A DNA stretch of 64,000 bases. It comes from Nymphaea colorata (Eukaryota; Streptophyta; Magnoliopsida; Nymphaeales; Nymphaeaceae). The notes below the pieces were generated by a model that had not been told where the DNA came from, did no database searches, and saw nothing but the letters and a program-made list of their open reading frames with translations. Positions 1 through 12,169 of the stretch are shown here, in pieces; position 1 is the first letter of the stretch, and every line of letters begins with the position of its first letter. Where the stretch lies: NCBI RefSeq assembly GCF_008831285.2, contig NC_045150.1, forward strand, positions 14,119,868 through 14,183,867. Reading direction: 5' to 3'. A program made the position numbers and the translations under genes.

Positions 1-1315
1 AATGTAAAAGCAAAAAAGTTCTTTGCAGTTGTTGATAATGATAAAGAATTTACTTTTCACTATTTCTTCATGTTCAACTATAATGAGTTGCAAAACAAAA
101 GGGTACTAGTTTTGTAAAATTTGAAGCTGGGATTGGTTGTAGGGAGAAGCTATTGTCACTCATTTATAAGGAAAACTTGGAAACAGGCCTCCTTTTGTAT
201 TCCTAATCAAATAACATCCTTATTCTATTATATTTTCCATCGATTCTCTTGTGGATAGGAACCACGAACTTTTTTCTAGCACATAAACAACAGCCACCAT
301 ATTTATTCTCCAATAAATTCTAGATGAAAGATCGAATTTGTAGTTTCAAAATTTTAACATGGGTAAAAATATAAATTTTTAAAAATTTTTATATAGGGTA
401 CTTTTTTTTTTTAAATTTGCATATATATATTTTTTTGAAGGTGGGCCTCGGCCCTTTCCAGCTCCCTGGCTCCGGCCCTACTATTCATAAAGAATCTATT
501 TTATTTGTCACTGCAGGTTGAAACTAATAGCTTTGTATGTTCAAGGAATAAATGCAATTGAATCACATTAGCGGCACATATTTAATATACTAGTCTATGA
601 CAACTAGAAAACACCACTACTGATCGTGAGACACACCACATGCCATCTATATTTGATGGCAGATCAAAAGTGCCACTAAAGACTTTACAATGGCACATAT
701 TTATGTCATCATTGATATTGTATGCAACCCAAGAATGCTGCAAAAGACCTTTCACTATTTCCAGCAATAGTGTGCTTATGTATGTGAATCTACATAAAAG
801 TTGGCAAAATATTTAGACCACTTCGATAAAGAATAAAAGCTAGATCCATTAAAATACATTATTAAAATATGCTTTTACCAATCTAACCTGGTAGATATGA
901 TCTTAAGAGTGATTTTATGAGAAATATATATTAAGTTGATCATTTTTTATTTTAATAATGTTTTCTTCGAATAAAGAATGAACGGCTCTTATAACATCAA
1001 AAGTTTAATTGTAGAAAGTTCAAATTTTGTATAAAAATAACTTTAACAAAAACATGTTTTACATTAATTAAATTAGTATTTAGAAACAGATTAAGAGGTT
1101 CACATTGGTTTAAAACACTTTTTATCGCTAATTATCCCTTAATACTCGGCCGATGACCCACGTTCTTTTCTTCTTTCTTTTTCTTTTTTCATTTTTTTTA
1201 ATCACAGTCGATAGCGTCGCTGTGGTCTAGCATCGGGAGGGGGAGGCTGCTGTCATGCCTGTCACAGCCGTTGAGGGGAAGGCGATGGTGGTTATGGACT
1301 CCCACAATTGGTGTT
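1..1315. other. Non-coding left flank
   Basis: No gene is supported here. The stretch is AT-rich. Around 430-480 it carries a G/C-rich patch ending in a GGCTCCGGCCCTAC-like string, which resembles the end of the hAT-type small elements seen elsewhere in the window. The only ORF of note (582-767, minus) has no recognisable motif. The stretch ends where sequence collinear with 24014 onward begins. Confidence 0.5.
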
Positions 1316-1500
1316 GTGCAACGTCACTTTATCACAGAAAAGATGCTCAAAGGAGAGATATAGTTGTTATAAATTGCTTTAGAAGATCAGGGTGCTGAAG
1401 GGACAGCCAGTGCAGATATTCACCAAGTTTAGAAGAATTGTACGTGTTATAAGTAAAAAGGCAGTAATGACGGGGAAATTATAGCGGTTCGTCACCGACT
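1316..1500 (+). pseudogene. Copia polyprotein 3' end (RNase H tail), remnant
   Basis: Broken frames read HFITEKMLKGEI and then a tail that matches the end of plant Ty1/copia polyproteins (family pattern HFIREK...GEI...TEDQVADIFTK). Stops and a frameshift interrupt it. The same tail occurs at 24014-24180 after a longer copia remnant. This copy starts abruptly inside the motif, so the left edge of the duplicated block lies within the retroelement. It is certainly non-functional. Confidence 0.7.
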
Positions 1501-3375
1501 CTTTAGAAAAGTCGAGAGAACTCATGTTCTCTTCTTGCTTTGTCGGTGTACCCATTTTGAGTGCCACTTATGATATAATAAAAGAGATGTTTTAAGAAGC
1601 TGGTGGAATTTTCCACCACCGACATCTTCTCACTACAAAGAGAGGTGCTGCTCATTGTGGTATTGATTGTCACAAGTGAGTGAAAGTGAATGTGAAGGTG
1701 CTCGTGTGCTCACTTTGTGAACTAGTGAAGTGGTTGAGTTAGTGTGTGCATCAAATGAAGGTGGGAAACATGCTTAGCAAGTCAACCTCAGTAAGTCCAT
1801 TTATGTATTGTGTTACTTTGTAAGCACTTTATGGATAATAGTAGTCTACTTATGTATTGTGTTAGTGTGTTGCTTGGTGAAATTCATGATTTAGATAAAG
1901 GGATTAGAATTTTTTGGGACACCGAGTCTCTGCCAGAATATGCCAATAGCATAAATTATTGTTCAAATTTGGATCTAGAGGAATTAAAATCATCCGAAGT
2001 CCAAATTTTCTACAAACAAGTGCCGCTCAAATTTCATTACAAATCTTTTGAAACTATCTCAATTTTTCAAAGTTTGTTGTGTCTTTACATGCTCAAGGAT
2101 ATTGTTCAATGTTCCACATTTTTATCTGGTGGCGTAGAATGTATAATGATATATCTAGTTATTTGTTGTGTCCATTAAATAACGATATGACAGAGTATAC
2201 ATGATAAATATATAGCTAGGAAGATTGTAGTTTCCAGCCAGGATGTAACATGTACCCTTGAACCATTATAAGCTTCATAGATTCTGCCATCAATTACAAA
2301 ATGTGCAATAATCTTTGACTTTTGGATAGATTATTTGTTTATTCTTTAAAAAAATGTTCATGCAATAGAAAAAGGTTTCCAGCCTCTGAACATGTCTGCG
2401 ATTATGGATTTTTCCAAAAGCCTTAATTTTTGCAGAAATGTGCAATAATCCAAACTGATTCAGACTATCGCTTCCAAAATATGCTACTTAGCTTCATATT
2501 CGTGACATTCCCAGTCAAATGATTAACTTCATGATTAAACTCATAATCTCTGGATTCTTAGTTGTTGATATTGTTCATCCCACTTGGGAGCAACAAGCAC
2601 AGAACAAGTCACTTGGTGCTTAATTAGTTTTCCAATATGAAACACTGCCAAGGCAGAGGTTATTATTGTAGTTGGCATACCATGATATCTATCGTGTGGA
2701 TATGGGCCTCGAAACATATTACAATATTAAAAAATTAGATCACCTGAACTCGACGTATGGGTAAGATAAACTAAGCGCTAGTGCCGGCATGTAACTAGAA
2801 GGATTTTGAGATATGATGTGGATTGGTTGACATGTGATGAGAAAACAAAAATGCTTGCTCTTGGTGGATTGAATCCAACTAAGGCGTGGGTTTGACGAAT
2901 ATTAAGCATGGCGTAGAAAGAAAATGCCTACACAATCATGATCTTTCGTTTTTCAGGAAAAAGACCCAACTAAGGCCTGGGTTTGACGAATATTAGTGAA
3001 CTAAATTACATCAATAGCTGCACTTCTTTTCATTGACCAATCAAAATGAACTTTTCTACTTTTAAATATTTCAACATTAATTTTTGTGGAGGCGTTCGGC
3101 TGGCATGAAGAATCATAAGAATTTAGCCAGTACTGCAAGCACATCAGCATAGCCGTTTGTTACGTGTCTCTGCAATGCACTTAATTAAGTGTTCATATTT
3201 CGAGGTCTAAAGCGATAAAAAAAGAATAGTATAAATGAATAAAAATATGAAATAAAACCAAATAAGCTTTAAAAAAATATTATTTAAACTAAAAACCAAC
3301 ATTAACTAACAGGCGGCCAACTTGTTGGTCACAAAAATTGATTTGGCATGCTTGAGCAAAACGATTCAAACAATG

Positions 3376-3427
<52 letters not shown>

Positions 3428-3755
3428 GCATATTTTCAGGTGAGCAAAATTTACATCAGGAAAAGAAGTTCAAGGCCCCTTCACCATTCTCTCAAACTAA
3501 GGTCTTATGCTGTGTCCATACCAGCGATAACAAGGGTGCACCCTACAACTTTACGTATTGCACCCCACTACATAAGGCATGAGGGCACAATGCTCATGAG
3601 AATCGAACTAGAGACTTGCCCCTTTATAAGTCTTTGGCCTGACAAGGTACGCTATAGCTATTGAGAAAGAATTGCATATGCATTAACTAGGATGATGGAA
3701 ATGACAATTTTATATCACTAATAACAATTATATATATATATATATATTGAGGTAT
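1501..3755. other. Spacer of repeat unit 1, no supported gene
   Basis: The 122-residue frame at 1810-2178 is not conserved in the matching part of unit 3, where 1570-2000 is absent and the remainder is interrupted, so it is not called as a gene. The rest is spacer shared with 24280-26370, including an (AT)n tract at 3376-3421 and a conserved block at 3438-3650 that recurs at 13370 and 26075. Confidence 0.5.
3376..3421. repeat. (AT)n microsatellite
   Basis: About 46 bases of uninterrupted AT dinucleotide. It generates a spurious Tyr-Ile repeat frame on translation. Confidence 0.95.
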
Positions 3756-4253
3756 GGCCATGCTTATTTCTTTTCATAGGTGGCCTCCTTGACAGTGTCA
3801 AACTTTGGAGGCAGAATCCCCTTGACATGAAAGTGCCCGCAGTTTTTGTGGTATTGACTTCATGCACTAAACGTGCAAAGCAGTTTACCGTTAGCTTTAT
3901 ATATATATATTTATGTATACATGCACAAAATACAACACAACCACTGTGGTTGGATAGACAGCAGCTGGCTCGAAGGGATTTTAGGATGACAAATGTTGAA
4001 TATGGATCAAAACTTGTTCACCGCAACCATGCATAACAAAGAAGCTCAGGTGGTGGAGTTAACAGGTATAATCATCTGTCTGCGCACTCTATTACGTGTT
4101 AGTGGCCTCTAGCTAGCTACTCCTATACCTTCATCACCTTTGCCATCACTATTTCACCTTGTGAATTCTCCTTCATCATCATCTTCTTCTTCTTCTTGTT
4201 CAATATCTCTGGCTAGTGGTGGGTTCAAATACTTTTGCAGACCTGTTTTGCAG

Positions 4254-4358
4254 TTCATCTCAATTTCAATCCCAACAATGACATCTGCAGGCAAGATCCT
4301 TCAGTAGTTATTGACTATCCCGGAGGAGGTGCCCCACGCAGCACCAGGACTTGTGTTG
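4254..4358 (+). pseudogene. Block c exon of gene copy 1, donor lost
   Basis: A TTTTGCAG acceptor is followed by 105 nt, read in phase with the preceding block-b donor (AACAG|GT at 4066). The peptide begins VHLNFNPNNDICRQDPSVVI. The equivalent exons of copies 3 and 4 are also 105 nt and are clearly homologous (NFNPSDDICGQDP; NLIPNDDICRPDP). The 3' splice boundary here is G|ATAAGC instead of G|GTAAGT, so this exon would not be spliced normally. Confidence 0.6.
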
Positions 4359-4657
4359 ATAAGCGAGCAAATCTGGTTATATGCACAGACCTGTGCACAA
4401 ATGCATTGTGCACAGGATCTTGTGCATGCCAAGTACCCCCAAAATGTGGGTGAGGGGCCCAATACAAGTGGCTCAAGATACACTTGCCTTTTTTTAAAAG
4501 GCTGTGCACCGTCCACGTAACTAGCTTTTGGTAAGTAAATCACACTTTTATTTGGGTTTCAAGAACAAAAGGTGCATTGTTTCTACAAAAACGTTAGATG
4601 TACGAAAATTTAATGGTGACTCTCATTTTTTATTGTCATCCTCATTTAAGTAGAGCC

Positions 4658-4842
4658 CAGGGGCGGAAGGGCCTGCCTGGGCCATGGCCTCACCCCAGCA
4701 AATTGGAAAAAAAAAACATAGAAAAAATTGTAAATTTTTAGTTGTGCCTTGTATTGTTTGGATTCGGGTTCAGTTTGGCCTCACCCGGATCCGGTGGTTA
4801 GACTGTTTGGGCCACTCCTAAAAAATCTTAGTTCCCGCCCTG
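4658..4842. mobile_element. hAT-type MITE with 8-bp target-site duplication
   Basis: Termini are CAGGGGCGGAAGG on the left and CCCGCCCTG on the right, which is the CAGNGGCGGA-type end of Tip100-like hAT elements. The flanking octamers GTAGAGCC and GCAGAGCC match at 7 of 8 positions. The homologous place in repeat unit 3 (about 27220) has a single GCAGTGCC with no element, an empty site. The 185-bp element has no coding capacity. Confidence 0.8.
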
Positions 4843-5033
4843 GCAGAGCCGTTCGATCTATCATGATAGATGGTTAAGAAAAAACAAAGAAAAATGGTGA
4901 TAGACTTTTTATCATTTAGTATTAAATTTCATCTTCTTCTTCTCGTTTTTCTCTCAACCATATATACGTATTAGATGGACGGCCTTGTTTAGATAGCTGG
5001 GTGACTATAAATAGCTAGAGTCATCATTTACTC

Positions 5034-6470
<1,437 letters not shown>

Positions 6471-6539
6471 CGACCCAGCAGCAAAACGAACAGTTAAATC
6501 CCTATTTAGCTATTTCATATGGACTTTGATTAACCATCT

Positions 6540-6720
6540 GATATGTCTATATACACCCAATTTTCCTAACGTTTTCGAGCTTGTGGATTCAGATTCTAAC
6601 AGACCAAGCTCTACAGAGAGGTTGGAGGACATTAGCTCTCTTCAAAAAAATTTCAGAATTCAATGTAAGAATCCAAAACAGGAGGATGCAGACGCCGATC
6701 CTTGTTCTTCCTCATGGCAC
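6540..6720 (+). pseudogene. Block d exon of gene copy 1
   Basis: The open frame includes FELVDSDSNRPSSTERLEDI and ends at a GTAAGC donor (AC|GTAAGC at 6721). Homologues are at about 16547-16724 (FEFVDSDVKDPNTEKLEYDI, then ITVSVRNRQTGEPL), about 30030-30207 and about 38200-38331. The acceptor is not certain. In copy 3 the donor has changed to TTAAGC. The family is not recognised. Confidence 0.45.
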
Positions 6721-7116
6721 GTAAGCATGCCAATAATCTGAATTCTCCCAATGCACCTCTCCTGCTTTAACACTTCATTTTGCAAATTGTAACAATTTCT
6801 GCCTTTCCTGCATCATGTAGGTTTTCTCTGGACAGGGCTCTTAGAGATGGAGAAGATGACCTAACAATCTAACTGGATTACCCAATCTCAAGGTTTTAAA
6901 CAGAGCACATATCATGAGCATAGTTCACTTATACTGCAAAGATGAATGGTAGAAATATCACTGTAGATTTCTCAATATATAGCCACGAGGATCGTAGTGT
7001 GAACAACCAAATCAAGGAGACAACTAGCCACGCTTAATAAGTTGAAATTGCTTATATTGAATTTTCTAGGCAACTGAAGAGAGAAAAAATTGACTAAAAT
7101 AACTGTATTTAGTTCC

Positions 7117-7345
7117 TTAACTAGTCGCCCCACTAGCCACTACCCTCTTTAGGACAGTTAACTCAACCACAATCATTTTGATGTGGGACTTCCTCAATGG
7201 GGGCTCTTTGTGTTGCTGCCCAATGGAATTCGTCCGCCAAGTCTTGGATAGCCTTCTCAGAGGCATCCATTCTTGCTTCCAAGCCATCACTGATCCAAAG
7301 ACTCGATTGACTCCACTTGGTTGATGAGGAACCAAACAATTCAGG
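7117..7345 (-). pseudogene. Antisense Ty3/gypsy-type gag N-terminal remnant
   Basis: Two minus-strand frames join to give a coiled-coil-like stretch (LEARMDASEKAIQDLADEFH) followed by VELTVLKRVVASGA. This is the pattern of the N-terminal part of plant gypsy gag proteins (coiled coil, then LKRAVA). A frameshift separates the two parts. The same remnant is at 30610-30840 and is missing from copies 2 and 4. The identification is by motif only. Confidence 0.4.
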
Positions 7346-7501
7346 TTGAGCATGAGTATTTCACAAGAGGGCGCTTAGATTACTACATGGGGCTAAAAAA
7401 CAGCTGCCCACGAGATTTTCTGCTGTTACTCAATGTTTCCACAGAACTTATTGACTTGAAATAATACTTGGTTATTTGCTTCTTTTATTTTTCTTGAACA
7501 G

Positions 7502-7563
7502 GGGGAGGAGCGGTAAGGCATGCAGGTGATGTTAGGATAAGAATGCGACGTAGTTGGGGTGAT
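7502..7563 (+). pseudogene. Block f exon of gene copy 1 (+1 frameshift)
   Basis: The exon lies between a TTGAACAG acceptor and a GAT|GTGTGT donor and reads GAVRHAGDVRIRMRRSWGD. It is 62 nt, whereas copies 2 and 4 have 61 nt with the same boundaries, so the downstream phase is changed. Copy 3 (30990-31051) shares the extra base, which links copies 1 and 3. Confidence 0.5.
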
Positions 7564-7650
7564 GTGTGTAAAACTTCATGCTTGTTTTGCTTAATTGCAC
7601 TTCTGCTTCCAAAAGTTTTGGAATTTCATATTTCGTATTATCCATTGCAG

Positions 7651-7704
7651 GGAGGTGTACAACAACAGATATGGATTTGTCAATTATGGCATCAAACATC
7701 TTAA
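7651..7704 (+). pseudogene. Block g (last exon) of gene copy 1, very short
   Basis: After a CCATTGCAG acceptor the frame reads GGVQQQIWICQLWHQTS and stops. Copy 3 (31139-31192) is the same length and nearly identical. The first residues (GGVQQQ) match the start of the last exon of copy 4 (GSVPQQ), but the repeat-rich tail of copies 2 and 4 is absent. Confidence 0.45.
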
Positions 7705-8890
7705 GTTGGCACCTGAACTTTTCAAAGATTTTAAAAATGACCAGAAATAATCATAAAGATTTTCATATCAGTGCTTTCGGAGCTTTCAGACATTTTGGAA
7801 ATAAACATACTCCTTCACAAAAAAATTTCAAGGCTAATGCTCCATATCGTTTTAAAAATTTATCAACATGGTTATTAAAGTATTTTAACTGTTGCAAATT
7901 TTTTTACTTGTGCTTAACAAACAAAGTCCAAATATTATAGGCATTAAAGTCTTCTTCCACCAAACTCTACTTGAATTCCGAATAGGAAATAATATTTCTC
8001 TTCCACATACTCTAAAATTATTATTCTGAATTAAAATCCTAGAACATTGAAAATCCTGGGGCCATCGAGCACCACCTTAAGAAATTGAAAAACATCATGT
8101 AGAAGAGAACCTAAAAACTAAGCATTAGAACAAAGTTGCCAGGGCTTAGACTGGAGGTATCCCTTTCTGCATTGAGGAAATAAAGTCTTGATGTCGATTA
8201 AAAACATGCATCTGAAACCTTGAGAAGAAGAAAGTCTGTGATCGACCACTCACAACCCAGCACCTTTTCAACCTTATCTGGACATGCTTGTGGTTATGGA
8301 TTTTTTTTTCAAAAGCCATTAGTTTTGCATCAAATATTAGTTAGCTTCATCTACAATAATATATTCAGTCAAAGGATTGGCTCTCTCTGATTGATTTCAA
8401 AGTCTCTGGATTCTTTATAAAACACTGCCAATATAGAGATTAATCTAACCATCATCAGCACATGCACAAGTCCATTGGGATTATATATATGGTCCCCTAA
8501 ACATATTACAACATTGAAACGTTATGTCTCCTGAACTCCACTTGTGGTGAAATAAGGAGCTAATGCCTGTAGCTAGAATATTTTGATGTGATGGTTTGGT
8601 GGACGTGATTAAAAATTTTAGAAATAAGTTAAAAAACTAGCAAACCATGCCATAGAATGAAAATGCCTACATGAAACCATGTACTCATTCATTGTAGTAG
8701 CAAGATTTCTATATATTTTTTTAAGAATAAGAACATTGACAAGTCCACTGGATATTACAAAAGACATATCATGAAAGGGGTCTTTTTTGAGAGCAAGTTC
8801 CATACGCTACTCCCACGTACGCAACAAGCATACATCAGATGTAGAACCTACTACCAATATGCTCATTTACTTTTATGCCCAATACATTAC
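7705..8890. other. Spacer of unit 1, no supported gene
   Basis: Collinear with 31193-32420 of unit 3. The 120-residue frame at 7578-7940 crosses the intron and block g of the gene copy and is not kept in unit 3, so it is a shadow. Unit 3 has a local duplication at 32144-32240 (two ACCATGTACTCATTCATAGC copies) that is single here near 8678. Confidence 0.5.
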
Positions 8891-8904
8891 ATATGCATAT
8901 GCGT

Positions 8905-9170
8905 GAGATAGAAAATAGGTATAAAATATCAAATAAATATGAGATAATGTGTAAGATAACAAAAGATTTATGAGATAATGAGATAACAAAAAGATGTATG
9001 AGATAACGGTAAACATTAGTATGAGATAATATTTATGAGACAACACATGATTTATGAGATTATAATGTAACAGACAAATGTATGAGATAAAATAATAAGA
9101 TAATAGATCAATGTATGAGATAATGTTAAACATAAGTATGAGATAATGTTTATGAGATAATAAAATATGG
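8905..9170. repeat. Degenerate TATGAGATAA minisatellite
   Basis: Many imperfect copies of ATGAGATAA or TTATGAGATAAT follow each other with spacers such as AACA and TAAACAT. The same array, with different spacing, is at 32440-32665 in unit 3. Minus-strand frames through it are Ser/Tyr/Leu-rich artefacts. Confidence 0.85.
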
Positions 9171-9467
9171 TCACAAAAGCCTTTTTAAGTTTCCAAGGAT
9201 AATATAAGAGTCGACCGGAATCATCATAAATCATTTTCTTTTACAATAAAAAACCCAAGTGACGCTTGAGTTTGACAAGTGATCAAACAACCAACAACCA
9301 AATTTTGCAATTCTTAGTAGATTGAATTCAATCTTTAATTTTATAATAGCCCTTGTGTCAATTAATACTAGCTGATGAAAGATCTTAATTTCTTCTTACT
9401 TTCCTCTCAATTGTGTATGACAATGGGTTGGATGACTCTCATAAGTTGGTTCAATCAATTTTCTTAG

Positions 9468-9469
<2 letters not shown>

Positions 9470-9498
<29 letters not shown>
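9470..9498. repeat. (TA)n microsatellite
   Basis: About 29 bases of TA repeat. The orthologous tract in unit 3 is at 32989-33019. Confidence 0.95.
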
Positions 9499-9501
<3 letters not shown>

Positions 9502-9709
9502 TAAATGGTGACTCTAGTTTTTTAGAGTCACCTAACCATCTATTCTGTACCGTCTAATCCAACATTACGGACGACTAAGAAAAAAATAATGTGAAAAAGA
9601 TGGTATTTTCGTTATCTAATATTAGTTTACACCTTTTTATTATTGTTTTTCTCTCAACCATCCATATGCTTTAAATGAATGACCTTGGTTAAATGGTTGA
9701 GTGATTCTA

Positions 9710-9953
9710 AGGCCTTGTTTGATGCATGAGAATGAAGATTTTTTCAAAGTATGGGAGGAAGATTTTTTTTGTGGAAAAAAATCAGACCTAGAGAGGTTTG
9801 ACTTATTTTTTTGGGGGGGTGTGGGAGTTTTTCTGAATTCATTGAAAAATGCATGGTAAAATTCCCTTTGTTTGATGCTGCAGGGAAAAACCATACAAAC
9901 GTGAAAAAAAAATCCACCTTGCAAAGTATTTTTCTTGTGCATCAAACGGGGCT
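9710..9953. mobile_element. MITE with TIRs and TA target duplication
   Basis: The left end AGGCCTTGTTTGATGCATGA and the reverse complement of the right end (AGCCCCGTTTGATGCACAAG) match over about 20 bases. TA flanks both ends (9708-9709 and 9954-9955), which is consistent with a Tc1/mariner-like MITE. The 244-bp element has no coding capacity. The same insertion in unit 3 (33233-33545) shows that it predates the duplication. Confidence 0.7.
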
Positions 9954-9955
9954 TA

Positions 9956-10784
9956 TATGACCAGCGTCACCGTTCACTCATTATATGTATAAGAAAATAG
10001 TTAGACACTAGACTCTTATATACCAGATTGGATGAAAATTGTGCATATGAGTAATTGATTTTAACAAGATCAGATGTTTGAGAATAAATTGAAGAAAATA
10101 GAAACCAAGTTAATTTTACTTTCAAGCGGCCGAAATGCCGCTCATAAGAGGGAATAAATAAACTTCATTAGTTGAGATCTATGACTTTTTTTAAAAGGTA
10201 TACCTCTTGTTTGAAAATACAACTTTTTTTTTTAACATAATCTCCACCATCTGGTCTCATTAAAATTAAGTGCTTTACAGAATCCCCGTTTAATTTCGTA
10301 TATAAGAGAACCTCGACCAACAGAGCATATCCAAAAAATAATCACCCAAATCCAGCTCACGTAGTGATCTAGTTGATCGAATGAAGTACTCTGGTAGTCT
10401 GGTTGTTTACATAGATCCATTGAATAAGAAACTAATTTATAATCGATGCCCTTGCATTTTGCTCGGGCCACGTTCAGTTAATATGATTTTGATCCACTGG
10501 CAGCGGTACTCGTAGGCATGCAGAGCATCAACTCTGTTGCCAGAAAAACAAAAAATCACATGCTTCTAAGCACTGATTGGTTTCATAGCATCTAGGTAAA
10601 AGGCATTGGTTTTTCTGTCAGAAAACTCGTGAATGTTGTTAGGCGCAATAAGAAAACAAGCCAAGTGTATTTTTTATTGTAGTCAATTTTTACTTTGTTG
10701 AAGTCATGTTTCCCAACATTTCTCCCTTTTTATTTTTTAATGCACAATGTTTTAACCGAATGATGTTCAAGCATGACCTCAAGA
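9956..10784. other. Spacer of unit 1, no supported gene
   Basis: Collinear with 33548-34310. Part of it (10440-10520, ATGATTTTGATCCACTG region) also recurs at 14240-14310 in copy 2 and may belong to the transcribed region upstream of block a. No full exon structure can be set. Confidence 0.4.
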
Positions 10785-11350
10785 AGAGAGGCTGGGCCCT
10801 GCTTCCTTCTCGTGCTGTGGATAGGTCGCCTCCTTTGGAATGTCAAACTTCCGGGCAAGGGCCCGTAGTTTTTTTGGTATACTTGACATCATTCACAACA
10901 TGTGCAAAGCAGTGCAAGGTTTAACTTTACGTCTATATAAATGCACAATGTTTGGGAGAAAGCTTTATCCCTTGGATTTTCTTCTTTCTCCAGAGGATGA
11001 GATGGTAACAGGTATCACTAAGCTGACTATTTTCACACATCCTTGTGGTTAGAGAGGCCGCGGCTAGGTAGAAGGATTTTACTTTAACATTTGAACAAGG
11101 TCTTAGTTAATTGCGGACTCAAAAATTGTTTATTGAGGAGCACTGTTGTAAAAATTTTCATTTTTTATGGGACACAACATATATATATATAAGACATCTA
11201 TATAAAACTAACGAAAATTTTATTGCTTCCGTAGGCAACTGCCCACACCAGCTTATATGTAGCTGTGTATTGGTCATAACTTGTTCACGGCAACCTTGTC
11301 TAAAGGTAAGGTATTGGAAGGAAGTGGGTGGAGTTAACAGGTATTATCAT
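10785..11350 (+). pseudogene. Orphan block a/b module (unit 1)
   Basis: Homologous to 3756-4065, 14500-14813 and 34310-34830. It includes the LPGKGP-type segment of block a, the TGTTCACGGCAACC segment of block b and a GTTAACAG|GT donor at 11339-11340. The frame is broken by stops and indels, and no blocks c to g follow. It is a second, headless start of the gene within the same repeat unit. Confidence 0.5.
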
Positions 11351-12168
11351 GTCCGCTCGCTCTGTTTAATCTGCTCTCTCTGTTTCATATCTCTAGTTGC
11401 TATTATCACCAGTCATCATTTTCATCACCTTTGCAATCATGAATTCTTTCTTGTTCTGCTCCATCTTCTTCTTCTTCCTCTTAAGGTATTTGACCAGTGA
11501 TAGGTTAAACTACCACGAAGCTTTTGTTCCTGCACCTCGAAGCTCAGATGCAGAAATCTTAGGTGGAGATACAAACAATAGTTTTGTTTCTAGTACTTTC
11601 TTGTGATATTAAGCACACCAACAGGGTCCCGTTACTCAGCAGAACTATCGGCCTTCATCCTTCCCCATCGATTCTTCTTCCCAGAGCCCTGAAACCCTCG
11701 CTCGTCCGAGTGACGTTTTTGATGTGAAAGTGAAACCCTTTTTCGAACGAGGCCATTCTAAAATAGTTTTTCAATCCTAAAAGATTCCTTTTCAGATTGA
11801 GAGAGAGGGAAAAAAGGAAAAAAATAAACACCCCTAGGCTGCCGCCATTGGTTGATCGCTGGTCGTCGATACAGTGGTGGCAGTGTTGCCTGAAGAATCA
11901 CTAAATGTTTGTGGTCGGATGGAGATGAACAGAATGAGGAGAGAGAAAACACGCTAGAAATGTAAAAATGAAATGGATGTTAGGCATCAAACAGCATTTG
12001 TTGTTAGTCTTTGCTCGAACCATGATGAGTTTAGAGAGTCGAGTTCAACGAACTCGCTCAACTAACAGAATGAGCTGTGACATGAGCCCAATTTCGTCTT
12101 CAACTATTGATGTTCTATGTTGCTTATTTCAAGGCAACGGCAAGTGCTTGCAGCTTTTGTGGTATTGA
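11351..12168. other. End of unit 1, with truncated block a at the junction
   Basis: 11640-12120 matches 35100-35545 of unit 3. Neither strand has a conserved reading frame; the 64-residue minus frame at 11758-11952 and the larger one in unit 3 differ in length and frame. At 12130-12168 a small piece of block a (CTTGCAGCTTTTGTGGTATT) follows directly, then sequence like 2820 onward begins. Confidence 0.5.
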
Positions 12169-12169
12169 C

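Noticed and set aside
1810-2178. 122-codon + frame
   Set aside because: The first half is missing from unit 3 and the second half is interrupted there; no motif.
3438-3650. Overlapping + frames of 74 and 86 codons in the conserved spacer block
   Set aside because: The block recurs at 13370 and 26075 but frames are not kept, so it is conserved as repeat DNA, not as protein.
7578-7940. 120-codon + frame in copy 1
   Set aside because: It covers the block f-g intron and block g in another frame; the copy 3 equivalent is shorter and ends differently.
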